Below are positions 38,104 to 49,250 of a DNA stretch of 64,000 bases, one piece after another. The stretch lies in the NCBI GenBank assembly GCA_004794785.1, contig SJOL01000802.1, forward strand, positions 141,116 through 205,115, given 5' to 3'. Numbering within the stretch: the stretch's first letter is position 1; each line of letters opens with the position of its first letter. A model generated the notes under the pieces. The model was not told the DNA's origin and did not search any database. It saw only the letters and a program-made list of their open reading frames with translations. A program made the position numbers and the translations under genes. Source of the DNA: Opisthorchis felineus. Lineage: Eukaryota > Platyhelminthes > Trematoda > Opisthorchiida > Opisthorchiidae.

Positions 38104-38379
38104 CTATTGCATAGCTATGCTGAGACGTTGAATCGTTCGGGCACGTCTCAGAGGCCATATGGAAATGTTGGGTTTGAAAGAACGCCTAATGCAGTTTAAC
38201 GTAATTTCTGCATTGCACATGCTTTCGTTGAAGAATACAGTAACTTGTGGCAGCGGCCAATCGTCACGTGTTTGTTGAATAACATCTGACAACAGTTCAA
38301 TCTTTTCTTCCAGCCCACAATAAATTCAGCGATTCCGGCTGCCGCAACACGCTTCCCCGGGAATGGGGAAAAGGAGGAA
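38104..38379 (-). pseudogene. Candidate exon with apparent frameshift, unknown protein
   Basis: A minus-strand acceptor with a pyrimidine tract (CTGTCTCTCAG, ending at 38380) opens a frame in phase with the donor of the next exon at 38547. It reads SPFPGKRVAAAGIAEFIVG; about position 38319 the protein-like reading moves to another frame, LEEKIELLSDVIQQTRDDW and onward, until TAG at 38104. A one-base indel would explain this. The implied intron to the previous exon is 167 bases with GT-AG ends. The family is not recognised. Confidence 0.25.
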
Positions 38380-38546
38380 CTGAGAGACAGGCATTCTAGG
38401 TGATAGCGTATTCAGTTCATTGACGTTGAATAATCTTGTTTACGTGGTGTGGCAGTATTTGAGAGTCATGCAGTGAAGGTGCTGGCTTTGATGCAACGCT
38501 GTCTTTGGCTGCGTGACAGAGAGGTTTGGTCGGTGATTTGACTTAC

Positions 38547-38953
38547 CCTGCAGTGTCCACTTCTACAAAGGCGCTATTTACCAACGCGAATGACTGTACT
38601 CGTAGGGGGTATTCATGCATCGTCGCCATATAGTAGGCTGACCATCCCTGGGTCGTCTCCATCGCACACAAAGCTGGGTGAAGGTGGTTGTGTGTTGCAA
38701 ACGACCCACTTGCAAGCGGACAACATGACCTAATCAGCGTTATCTGTTGAGTGTGACCAGAGTGTACTTCCCCGAAAACCACCTGGCGTACTCTAGGATC
38801 ACCGATCTGGTAATCCCACCAGACTAGCACAAACGCTTGGGAAACATCAACAGTCAACCACAGAGAGCCTTCGAAGGTCTTGTGTGCTCACCGGCCATTC
38901 TTGTGATCAACAAACTCGGGTAAATCGGACTTCGATATTGCACACCCTACCCC
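38547..38953 (-). pseudogene. Candidate exon with in-frame TGA and perfect splice donor, unknown protein
   Basis: The minus strand is open from about 38953 to 38547 apart from one TGA at 38888-38890. It ends in a consensus donor (CAGG then GTAAGT, the GTAAGT at 38546-38541). The downstream part reads TFEGSLWLTVDVSQAF, then QVVFGEVHSGH, CAMETTQGWSAYYMATM and SAFVEVDTAG. TVDVSQAF superficially resembles RT motif A, but no other RT motifs follow. I do not recognise the protein. The combination of a strong donor, a phase-matching next exon and two lesions suggests a decayed host gene or retro-independent duplicate; chance cannot be excluded. Confidence 0.3.
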
Positions 38954-40929
38954 TTACGGTCAAGCTAGTAGTAAGCCAGCACCACAAATGTCAGTGGTTA
39001 GCAGGTGATTTCGACTTCTGCCACTCCGCCGAAACTTTGTCGGCTGCCCAGGAAAACGAAACCATGGATCTCTAGGAAACCCTAAAAATGACAGCTTTTA
39101 CCGAAACTGCCTACCGAAATTCAAATTAGCCTTTGACTAACTCCCGAGTCATTTGTGGCCCTTGTACAAACGTAAAAATTTGCACCGACTTAGCCGGCTA
39201 AACACAGTGGACAGACACCAGTCGACTGAGTGCCTGGTCTCTGCAAAACTTCCTTGTTCGGCAGATAAGTGTACACTTAAAAAGCGAGCTGAATATTCTT
39301 GAATGGATCCTCAATGAAGGGTTTATCACCCTGAGACCCAAAAGTGTTTAATATGGTTATATTTGTTCTATCCCACCAGGTCAGCCGTCAAAATTTTGGT
39401 CCAGATCTTGAGTTGCAAATAACATTCAAAAGATGGTCGATGGACTGATTGCGGAAACTGGCTTTCGTACGTGTGCACACTGTTTGCATGTACAGAAGGA
39501 AAAATCGTATTTGTGTCTGATCATGCGACTCATGTTCTGGGTTTGACCTTGAATATTTGATATTATACGAGTGGTATACAAGTTGCACAAAGATTTCCCC
39601 ATACTTTTCCGCCTAGAAGGTGTGATTGTTCAGCCTCATTTTATACACCGTTATCAAATATAAAATAGAATACTCGGATTCTGTGAGTTTCCGAGGTTGC
39701 GGTAAGGTGCCAGAGTAGACGGCGACGTATATGGAAGCTACCTATTCAGTTGTAGTCCCCAAAAGTTACTAACAGACGTGCTGTAATAGATTTTCTAGTA
39801 CAATAACTTTTGTGTCTACAGTTACGTTAAGAGTGATGTATTTACTTCAAGTCGCCATCTCTCCTGGAGGCCATGAAGCTTAGTACTGTTGCCAGAATTA
39901 GGAGCTTCCCGATAAAATTTGTGCCATGGGATGCCTCAGCATAAATGGAAAGTTTTGCCAATGACAAAGTGAACCTGAATTCCCCTCGGATATCCAGAAA
40001 ATGTGAAAAGTGCGATACTAAAGATTGGAACTAAATACAGAAAAGCAAACTTTGTTTTCCTGTCTTAATGCAAATGAAGCCTAAACGTTACCTCTGATAG
40101 GGAGAGAGCTTGAGTTCAAATTTGCATACGACCACTGCTCAGTCGGTTCACAGTAGAAAACGCTCAGCAACAAAAACACATTGCGGAGCATTGACGTTAT
40201 GAAAGCAGTCCGTCCACGAGCGAGAATTATCAAAATTTTCCCATAGCGTAGTGCGTTTCTTAAAGAAACAGATGCTTATGGAAGCTTGAGTCCGTAAAAT
40301 TAAATACTTCCTGCCTGATGGCTTGAAAAAAACCGGTAATCAACGAGAATATTTGTAACGCTTTTTCCGGTTTAGAATATGTAAATCTGTTTAGCGCCAC
40401 CCTCGGGGTGTTTTTGGATTTCGTACGCTATGCCCATCAAAAACTCTCGGTTCTGCCGAAAGCGATGCGAACAACTGGACAGAAGGGGATGACACTCTCC
40501 GTAAGGAGCATGAAAACTGGACAATTATTGAGTGTGGAACGCAAGCTTGATATCAGTGCTCGTACCACCGACCTCCAGTAAACTACATAAAATTTCCAGT
40601 TAAGTGTGCATCTCTTTCGCTACAGTTGTCAGTACCATGTTTCAAGTAGGCACGGGCAAACAAAGAAAAAGGGGAAAATTGTTAGGTTCGGATGAGGTGC
40701 AAAGGGGTCGAAGGATTTCACGTACTGTCAACTGATTCGTAGGAAACAACCGCACAGTTAACAATCCCTATACTGCTTAGACGAGGGATAATTCACACAA
40801 AATTTGAACCTTCACTCAAAAACCTGTTCTTCAAGGAGCCGGTCACATTTGGCCACGTGGTGTGGATTCCAAAATCACAGAGTGCTTGTCTCTATATCCC
40901 AAATAAGTGCGGGTAACTCACAGTCCTTG
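38954..40929. other. No gene recognised
   Basis: No frame above 70 codons, no repeat seen by eye. If the minus-strand gene candidate is real its upstream exons should lie here or beyond; none could be picked out. Confidence 0.5.
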
Positions 40930-41010
40930 TCAGCCACGGTCATGTTTTCAACTACTAGCTGTGAGGTCCCCAGTTCGAAACACACCGGTTCTTCGTGGGA
41001 CGCGCAACGC
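40930..41010 (+). ncRNA. Possible truncated tRNA-derived SINE
   Basis: CCCCAGTTCGAAACA (40970-40984) is a good B-box match and is preceded by AGCTGTGAGGT, similar to GCTTGTGACCAGGAGGT before the B box at 60.05 kb. The A box is not convincing (around CAGCCACGGTCATG). A CTGATGA at 41009 lacks the rest of a hammerhead core. Confidence 0.3.
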
Positions 41011-41935
41011 TGATGACTGATTATAAGGTTGGGGCTGTCCTACGGTGCTTCGCGGTCTTCCGATATAAACGGGCCACACCGGAGGTTATAAATATCCATT
41101 GTATAATTCAGAAACGTCCAAAAAGTCTGAAATTAACGTCAAGTCTATATAACGTATCTTTACATAAATCATTTCGCCAAGCTGCACAAACCCAAAATCT
41201 GCTTCCTTCCCCGCATTTCTCACGTCGGTAACAAGGATGTTCAGACTCCGATTGCATGAATAGAAACAGACAATTAATTATCTTTCAAACACTGACACAA
41301 TAAATGGTTTTGTACATTCCTACGAGATATTGTTCTTTGTCTTTTCTACGAGTTTGTTCTGTCAGCCCAAATGCCCCATCAAAGATGAAATATCACCAGA
41401 AAATTGCGTGTTTTCTTGCAGAGGTTAAAGAACCCATCGTATGGTGGATGAGCATACTGAATGATCTTACTTTTTCGAAGTTACGCTAGCAAACCCTAGC
41501 ACAGCGCGCTAGGTTCCAAGGAAATTCTTGCAAGTATTTCCCCAACAACGGCACCTCCTCGCCAGTACGCTAAGATAAGGAAGAAGGTCGGGTTGTTTTG
41601 TCGTTGAGACAATGAATTTTCATTTCGTTTCATGTGTTTCTCAGCAGCTTCTTCAGGGGGGTCCCCATGTTGCCCAGAGTATTGCTGCGGATATGCAACA
41701 TATTCCATTGCCGTTATGTAACTCCGAAAAACTTGGAATGGGTGCCAGCCATATTATCCACGTCTTTCGAAATAGTGAGTGCTTTTTCTAGTCCGCCTTG
41801 GATCCTAAACACTAACTGATAATAATTGACAACGAAATAACACGTGGATATGCAACAGAAACGGGGCGCTCTTCATGTCTGTTCCATTGACTATTACTGC
41901 CGGTATTATCCTACCGGCCAACTTTTAGCAGTCAG
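41011..41935. other. No gene recognised
   Basis: Frames of 60-78 codons without motifs, up to the start of the duplicated unit. Confidence 0.5.
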
Positions 41936-43859
41936 CTCAATATGGTGGCGTTTTTTGTTTCAACTGTCCTGATAGTACAACGTATTCCAAATAATGCTCA
42001 ACACACAAATCCAACCATCATGCATGCTTATCCACCACGAAGCTTAAAGTATTCGCACATTTTACTCACCGTTATTCAACAAAAAAGTTTCCGATGTTAC
42101 ACGAAGCATTTTTCGGATGAATGGGGTTCCCACAGAGGAGTTCACTAGAAACGAAATGCTGCTTCCTTCACTGAATACACACACAGTGATAACTAACCCG
42201 GTTGTGAAATTATCAAAAATTTCCTCATAATGCGTACCACCTCGGCAGTTTTGGGAAGGCACAAATTGATGCTATTCCCAAACGTTAGATCCATTAAGCC
42301 GAAATTTGGTGTCGCGAAGTTGTGAAGACTGCCGCCAGGAGGTTGGTAGTACAGTTATCCGGTGGCTCCGCAAATTACAAATCCTCTCCGAACGTATTTG
42401 TTTTTTTTTCTGTTGGTGCTCGTAAGTTAGTCCCTGTCTGCACGTTCTCATCAGCCACAGGTTCCAATCGGACAACGTTTTGTTTTCAAGCGCCCAAAGT
42501 GCAGACTTGTGTATTAAACCGATATCAATGAGATACTCAAATGAGCCTTATGGACATACTCTTCAGGGACATTATGATTTGCGTCTGCAACGTGCTCTCA
42601 CAAAGTGCTCTTCTTATTCCAGCTTACTTCTCTCTGGTCCAAGACGTAACTCGTTAAATTTTCACTCGGAGTCATCAAAATTGAACGTACGGTGATATCA
42701 TGGGAAATCGTTGCGATGACTTGCTCAGGTACCGTTTACAAAACACACCGGTCCATGAGAAAATCCTCCGGCAGTGTAGTCAGCATAAACGTGGAAGGGG
42801 ACCGCAAAAAGAATAGCGCTGGAGTACACCCGAATCGATAGCTCCGTTATTACCCATTCTTACCCTCTTAACACTCGTTGAGCATATGGATCCAAATAAA
42901 CTATAGCGTCCAGGCTAAAAATCATTTTTCTTTGAACCGCATAAATCAGAGTGGCAGCGCCCACTGGAATAATATAAAATTCATTTATGCCCTCAATGCC
43001 CGTGGATTCGTCGCCGTTCGCAAATGTTTTTTATTAAGGCGGTCTCATTAAAAAATTGGAAATGTTTGCGGCGCTTCAGTGTAACAAAAAATCGACATTC
43101 GCGCCGTCAATACTAACAGCGAAAATACAATAGTATTGATGCTTGACTAAAAGCTGGAGTGACCGTCGTCACGTTTTGCGCCGAGACATAGGTTTTGTTG
43201 TTTTATCATTTTGTAACGGCAGCTTTATGTTCGGGATTAAACTTTGGCCGATTTATATCCCTAGAATGAGCAATAGACCCAGAAATTGGCCTGTTATCCA
43301 GATGATAATATGTGAAGTTGAGATTCTGTCAAATATTTGTGTAAATATTTGTAACTGGTTTACGCATCAAGCAAATTAGCTGGGTTAAAGATAACAAAGT
43401 TCCAAGCACTTTCAACGCTACGCTATCAAACTTGAAAACAGAAACTGAGGTTCCGGAAAATGCGTTCGGTGTATTAAAACCTTCAAAAGTAGAAGATGGT
43501 TGGGAAGGGTGAAACAATGAGAAGCCCGCGGGGATAATGGAACCTGGATGGCGTTCAAAGTGCACCAAAAATAACGGGAGTTTCGTCAGGCGTCCACTGA
43601 ACTAAATCATGGTGGCTGAAGGCTTTTAAAATCCCATTACTTATAATAAATAAATCAGCTTTGTGGCGTTCCTCTGGACATCGAATTAAATTTGCCTCGA
43701 AATAGGAGGAAAATAATGCAGCCTATGCCCCAAATCTACTGGCAGCTTAGAGGAAGAATAGAATTAAGCTTATGGATGAGGCTTCCAGCTCATAATTCGA
43801 TACTCGAGGAGCCAGGCAATCAACAAGTGATTGAGCAATGCGGATTCCGTAGTTGCAGT
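41936..43859 (+). repeat. Duplicated 1.9-kb unit, copy 1
   Basis: The unit starts at CTCAATATGGTGGCG and ends at CGTAGTTGCAGT, followed by the single N at 43860. It matches 43861-45755 in order and orientation over its whole length. The part up to about 43287 differs by roughly 5-6% by eye, with one indel of about 28 bases near 43040-43070 (present here, absent in copy 2). From about 43290 to 43859 I find no difference. No gene is recognised inside; short frames of 60-79 codons recur in both copies. Confidence 0.9.
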
Positions 43860-43860
43860 N
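43860..43860. other. Single ambiguous base (N) at the junction of the duplication
   Basis: The only N in the window lies exactly between the end of copy 1 and the start of copy 2. This placement suggests a scaffold join or gap-fill mark rather than a random unresolved base. Confidence 0.95.
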
Positions 43861-45755
43861 CTCAATAAGGTGGCGTTTTTCTTTCAACTGTCCTGATAGT
43901 ACAACGTATTCCAAATAATGCTTAACAAACAAATCCAACCATCATGCATGCTTATACGCCACGAGGCTTAAAGTATGCGCATATTTTACTCACCGTTTTT
44001 CAACAAAAGGGTTTCCGATGTTACACAAAGCATTTTTCAGATGAATGAGGTTCCAACGGAGAAGTTCACTAGAAACGAAATGCTGCTTTCTTCACTGAAT
44101 ACACACACAGTGATAATTAACCCGGTTGTGAAATTATCAAAACTTTCCTCATAATGCGTACCACCTCGGCAGTTTTAAGAAGGCACGAATTGATGTTATT
44201 CCCAAAAGTTAGATCCATTAAGCCGAAATTTGGTGTCGCGAAGTTGTGAAGACTGCCGCCAGGAGGTTGTTAGTACAGTGATCCGGTGGCTCCACAAATT
44301 ACAAATCCTCTCCGAACGTGCTTGGTTTTTGTTTCTGTTGGTGCGCGTAAGTTAGTCCCTGTCTGCACTTCCTCATCAGCCACAGATTCCAATCGGACAA
44401 CATTTGGTTTTCTAGCGCCCAGAGTGCAAACTTGCATATTAAACCGATATCAGTGAGATACTCAAATGAGCCTTATGGACATAATCTTCAGGGACATTGT
44501 GATCTGTGTCCGCAACGTGCTTTCACAAAGTGCTCTTCTTATTCCAGCTTACTCCTCTGTGGTCCAAGACGTAACTCATCAAATTTTCACTCTGAGTCAT
44601 CAAAATCGAACGTACGGTGATATCATGGGAAATCGTTGTGATGACTTGCTCAGGCACCGTTTACAAAACACACCGGTCCATGAGAAAATCCTCCGGCAGT
44701 GTAGTCAGCATATACGTGGAAGGGGACCACAAAAATAATAGCGCTGGAGTACACCCGAATCAATAGCTCCGTTATTACCCATTCTTACCCTCTTAACACT
44801 CGTTGAGAACATGGATGCAAATGAACTATAGCGTCCGGGCTAAAAATCATTTTGCTTTGAACAACAGAAGTCAGAGTGGCAGCGCCCACTGGAATAATAT
44901 AAAATTCATTTATGTCCTGAATGCCCGTAGATTCGTCACCGTTCGCAATTGTTTTCTATTAAAGCGGAGCTTAAGTGTAACAAACAGTCGAAATTCGCGC
45001 CGTCAATACTAACAGTGAAAATAGAATACTATTGATGCTTGACTAAAAACTGGAATGACCGTCGCCAAGTTTTGCGCCGGGGCATCGATTTTGTTGTTTT
45101 ATCATTTTGTAACGGTAGCTTTATATTCGGGATTAAACTTTGGCCGATTTATATCCCTAAAATGAGCAATAGACCCAGCAATTGGCCTGTTATCCAGATG
45201 ATAATATGTGAAGTTGAGATTCTGTCAAATATTTGTGTAAATATTTGTAACTGGTTTACGCATCAAGCAAATTAGCTGGGTTAAAGATAACAAAGTTCCA
45301 AGCACTTTCAACGCTACGCTATCAAACTTGAAAACAGAAACTGAGGTTCCGGAAAATGCGTTCGGTGTATTAAAACCTTCAAAAGTAGAAGATGGTTGGG
45401 AAGGGTGAAACAATGAGAAGCCCGCGGGGATAATGGAACCTGGATGGCGTTCAAAGTGCACCAAAAATAACGGGAGTTTCGTCAGGCGTCCACTGAACTA
45501 AATCATGGTGGCTGAAGGCTTTTAAAATCCCATTACTTATAATAAATAAATCAGCTTTGTGGCGTTCCTCTGGACATCGAATTAAATTTGCCTCGAAATA
45601 GGAGGAAAATAATGCAGCCTATGCCCCAAATCTACTGGCAGCTTAGAGGAAGAATAGAATTAAGCTTATGGATGAGGCTTCCAGCTCATAATTCGATACT
45701 CGAGGAGCCAGGCAATCAACAAGTGATTGAGCAATGCGGATTCCGTAGTTGCAGT
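43861..45755 (+). repeat. Duplicated 1.9-kb unit, copy 2
   Basis: Starts at CTCAATAAGGTGGCG directly after the N and ends at CGTAGTTGCAGT, where sequence continues into GTGCGCAGGG. A 90-codon frame at 44466-44738 (LLIPAYSSVVQD within it) is open here but not in copy 1, which argues against it being a gene. The copy leads directly into the left end of the gypsy element at about 45.85 kb. Confidence 0.9.
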
Positions 45756-45889
45756 GTGCGCAGGGCTATGTCTCATCTAAATGTGTGATACTCATTCGAC
45801 TGTTGATCAATCAATCGTGGCAGAGGGTTTACATTTTCAGGTTTCCACTAGCCAAGAGTTCTTTGGTGCGAAACTCCGTTGAATAACTT

Positions 45890-46060
45890 CACATGATATC
45901 AGGAATGTCAGAGTCCTGAAGATTATCGTAGAATACCGAGACCTGCTGAGACCCTCAGACTCCACTAAACACCAATCAGACAGAATGGATCAGGGTCAAA
46001 AACGGTAAACTTTAAAATAGCGCGTGGTCATTAAAACGTCTTACTCACAGGTATGTTTCA
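45890..46060 (+). repeat. Left terminal repeat (5' LTR part), diverged
   Basis: GTCAGAGTCCTGAA, ACTCCACTAAACACCAATCAG, TGGATCAGGGTCAAAAACGG and AAAATAGCGCGTGG here align with GTCAGATTCCTGAA, ACTCCACATGATGCCAATCAG, TGGATCAAGGTAAAAAACAG and AAAATAGTGCGAGG at 49.07-49.20 kb. The identity is roughly 65-70% by eye. True LTR limits may extend further left. Confidence 0.65.
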
Positions 46061-46438
46061 ATCAGGGCAGACTGATGGAAACCTCGATTGCAGCTCGATA
46101 CGGCTTGTAATATTACGGCTGTTTCCCGGCCCACCTGAAGGAAGATTAGATGATCGAAATGCAGACCATCAAAGAACAGCCCAGAAATGCATCAGGATGT
46201 AAGCATCAGTTGCTTGGTTAATTTGATTGAGATTGAAACAGCAGGTTATCGCGATCGTGGTATTGTCTATCTTGCCGCATATGCGCCCAATCTCCAGGGT
46301 ACGAACTGAAACGGGCGTTTGCATTTTTTAACATTGTCGATTGACAAATTATTCATACCAAAACCAAATAAAACCTTACGGGTGTCTGGGGCCAGCAACT
46401 CAGTCGATGCCACGATTGTAAGACTACAATAGGAATAT

Positions 46439-47280
46439 GATGACCTCTTCAGCGACGGTCTTCGATGCTGCTTGAAAGTAAAAGGGGTGCTTCATCTGCG
46501 CTCGAATGTACAGCAGAATTTCAGACCAAAACGGCCAGCGGCATATGCGGCTTTGCCAATTCTTGATGCTGAACGCAAACGCCTTGAGGATGTTTGAGTC
46601 CGGAAACCGGTGAGTTGCTCTTCATGAGATACGACAATCGTGACTTCCAAAAAGACAAATGGTGCCGTGCAAATTTGTGCCGCTTACACTACAGGTCTGA
46701 GTGATGGCTTTGACAACCCTCGCCGGCACCTATTTTGCGAAGTTGGTTCCTTAGGATTCTAGATGCAAATTGAAGTCACAGAGGAATCCGGACAACTCTG
46801 ACGACTGACACGTCCCGTGGCTCATTCCTATACTGTTTATTGTCATTCGGAGAGTAAACTGCGCCAGAAAAACTCCAGCGGATTATGGACATGGTGACGT
46901 GTGATCTGACGAGATTTGCCGCATGCCTTGACGACATCGTTGTCGTCGGGCCACGAACGAAAACCTTCCGCCCCGGTAGGACGCTCTTTTCACATGGATG
47001 AATGACTACGAGTTTCGGGCAAAGAAAACAGGTGAGTTCCTCTTGAGGTCGGTAAAGAACCCTGGTTGTTGTATTGACAGAGATAGTCGTCGAACAGACC
47101 CGTCCAATATCGAAGCAACTGCAAAAATGCACCCACCGTCAAATGTTGCTGGACTTAAGTTTTTGGATTGATTAGCTATTCCAGCGCCTTCCAGCCAGAT
47201 ACACATCTTTGGCACAAACCCTTCAGCCAGCTCTTGACCAAGGATGTCGGTGGGGTCGGTCACGCAGTTAAAGAAGTAGA
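46439..47280 (+). pseudogene. Ty3/gypsy reverse transcriptase remnant
   Basis: The first piece is open from 46439 to a TGA near 46598 and includes DDLFSDGL, FRPKRPAAYAALP and ERKRLEDV, the region just before and entering the RT fingers. The palm resumes in another frame with QRIMD at 46876 and the catalytic box CLDDIVVVG at 46924-46950. The usual aromatic residue before LDD is Cys here, while both Asp remain. A third frame carries RDSRRTDPSNIEA (47079 on) and PPSNVAGL, then the frame shifts again to YSSAF at 47177. At least three frame changes and several stops make it non-functional. Confidence 0.85.
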
Positions 47281-47644
47281 GAGGCTACTGTAGTCTGAAC
47301 TTCTGGTCACGCACTTGAACCTCCACGCGTTTGCAGTTCTCGTGACGGAGGCATCAAACCGTGGAGTTGGTGCAGTCATAACTCGCACCTTCCATGATGA
47401 CACGCAAAAGGCAATCGCTTACGCCGCAAGGTCGCTGGTTCCAAGTCAAAGGAATTACTCTGTGATTGGAAAAGGTGCGCTGGCCATCATTATTTGGGTG
47501 AAGTTTCACAAACAGCTTTATGGCCGACAATTTGCACTTGCGACGGATCACAAACCACTGTTGGTTATAGTTGGTCCCAAGAAATATATCAAGGTTTATA
47601 CAGCCAAACACCCACATCGGCGAATCAGGATTCTGCGTAGCTAA
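47281..47644 (+). pseudogene. Ty3/gypsy RNase H remnant
   Basis: A 109-codon open frame carries LLVTHLNLH, EASNRGVGAVI, AIAYAARSL, RNYSVIGKGALAI, ATDHKPLL and VYTAKH, the gypsy RNase H signature order. Of the catalytic acids, the first Asp (usually T-D-A-S) is Glu in VTEASN, the Glu usually in I-E-K-E-A is Gly in IGKGALAI, and the Asp of ATDHKPL remains. The enzyme would be dead even though the frame is open. The open frame itself may explain why it could be mistaken for a gene. It would have removed RNA from the RNA-DNA hybrid during reverse transcription. Confidence 0.88.
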
Positions 47645-47704
47645 AACTTTACCATAATGTAAGCCTCAACTCAGAAAATACGGCAGCCATATGAGCTGAC
47701 GAGC

Positions 47705-48810
47705 ATGAGGCTGGAAGCAGAAGATACCGTCTCAGCAACTGTTATCGTCAAACCGGAAGTCCGGGTTGTGGTACTGGAGGTCATGAACCAAATACGCGTG
47801 ACTTTTGACATGCTCCGCAATGCCGTAAGAAATGACACCGTACTACAGATGGCAAAGAAGTGCCACCAATCTAGCTGGTCAACAACCTGTTCCTCAGGAG
47901 AACTCCGGCAACTTTTTAACGACAGGGTTGATTATTTGTTGTCAGTGGCTGTCTTCTATTTGATGACCGATTCGTCGTTCCCATCAAAATTTGCCGCTAA
48001 ATCCTAGCACAATTCCACAAACTACACCCAGAGGAAAGACGCACGAAGTTCGTCGAACGCAGCTATGTTTATTGGTCCGTTATAGATGAGCACATGGAGC
48101 AGGTATGTCGGAGTGGTTTCTGATGCGCAGCTGCCCAGAGGTTACCCAGCTGACAATCGCCGCAACCTTGGCCACAGCTTGATGAACCATGGTCATGTGT
48201 CCATGTGGATTTCGCCAGACCTATTGAAGGACAAATATTCCTCATTGATGTCGATCTATTCAGTGACTGGCCTGAATCCTTGCTATGCTTGAGATATCAG
48301 CGATGGGAACCATCAATAAACTGCGGCATTTGTTTTCAATATTCGGTATCCCGGAAATATTGTGTCCGAAAATTGTACTCAGTTCACATCCCATCAGTTT
48401 AGTGAATTTGTTCAAGGATAGACCATCACACATGTTGGTAGCCCACCATTCCACTCCAATCCCATGATCAAACTAAACGGTTCGAAGACACCGTTGAACG
48501 CGCGTTGATCACGGCAAAATTCTTGGATAGGTTAATGCTAAATTATGGAGCATTTCGTAATCCACTGTCTACTGATGATCGCTGTCCTTCAGAAGTTATG
48601 ACAAACATGCGGTTGAGACTTGCCCACGACGTTATCCTACAAACGGTTACGTGTATTTACAATCACAACAGAGAGAAAATTGACGTTCCGGTCTGCAAAC
48701 CTTGTGCTTGTGAAGAATATCGCCTTGGGCACCGAAACTGGACTGTTGAAGTCGTTCTCAAAGGAATCGGTAAGGTAGTTTATTGTGTCCGGGTAGGTTC
48801 GTTGATATGA
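47705..48810 (+). pseudogene. Ty3/gypsy integrase remnant
   Basis: The N-terminal part (47705-48007) reads TFDMLRNAVRND, CSSGELRQLFNDR and ends at a TAG. A shifted frame from 48007 gives the zinc module with FHKLHPEERR, VYWSVIDEHMEQ and VCRSGF, where the last Cys of the HHCC set is missing. The core begins HVDFARPIEGQIFLIDVDLFSDWPE (from 48202), keeping the first catalytic Asp. The second Asp and the Glu of the DDE triad are not recognisable (IVLSSHP, and KRFEDTVERAL after a stop). The tail to 48810 includes YGAFRNPLS and SEVMTNMRLRLA, as in gypsy integrases. Confidence 0.85.
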
Positions 48811-49059
48811 AACGGCATGTTAGCTTGCTAAGGCGGATTGAACGCTCTTTTCTGAAAGAAGGATAAAGCTTACTGTACATCGGCCTGTTGCTCTAAGGCT
48901 TTGTTCTCCCAAAAATTTGCGGCAATAGCCACTGCTTCACATGTACAGCTCAAACCAAATCCACCGTGACAACCGAGGCGACTTACGGGTAGCTCCAGAA
49001 AACTGGCGGAAGTTTTTTCAACCTGACAAGCGCTGACAGCCTTAAGTTAAACGGCCAGT

Positions 49060-49230
49060 TGTTAGCGTCACGAAGGTCAGATTCCTGAAAGTAACCCCAG
49101 ATTACACGAAACATGCCGAGACACTTGAACTCCACATGATGCCAATCAGGCAGCCTGGATCAAGGTAAAAAACAGCGCCATTCAAAATAGTGCGAGGCCG
49201 TTGTAATTTCTCACTCCCTTATTTGCAATA
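49060..49230 (+). repeat. Right terminal repeat (3' LTR part), diverged
   Basis: Partner of the left repeat at 45.89-46.06 kb. AATAAA at about 49229 follows the shared block and could be the element's polyadenylation signal, which would fit the R-U5 side of an LTR. Divergence of about one third by eye indicates an old insertion. Confidence 0.65.
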
Positions 49231-49250
49231 AAGCTGTTGTGCTTTTTTTG

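Larger units (their letters stand above)
45850..49250 (+). mobile_element. Decayed Ty3/gypsy LTR retrotransposon, ~3.4 kb
   Basis: Pol remnants in the Ty3/gypsy order RT - RNase H - integrase lie between diverged direct repeats at about 45.89-46.06 and 49.06-49.23 kb. Gag and protease could not be recognised, and only about 380 bases lie between the left repeat and the start of RT-flanking homology, so the 5' half has probably been deleted. At least three frames are needed to follow the homology, with several stops. The pre-RT motif RPKRPAAYAALP resembles flatworm gypsy elements I recall. Limits are approximate because target-site duplications could not be identified. Confidence 0.8.

Noticed and set aside
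38780..38860. TVDVSQAF resembling RT motif A
   Set aside because: No motif B or YADD-like box follows and the rest of the block does not read like an RT.
41009..41045. CTGATGA next to a tRNA-like B box, as in SINE-borne hammerhead ribozymes of flatworms
   Set aside because: The GAAA core strand and the three flanking helices cannot be found at the needed spacing.
42440..42480. Minus-strand CTGATGAG (also in the second copy) as a hammerhead core
   Set aside because: No short stem II followed by GAAAC and no cleavage-site strand nearby.
47354..47617. 87-codon minus-strand frame
   Set aside because: Antisense shadow of the gypsy RNase H.
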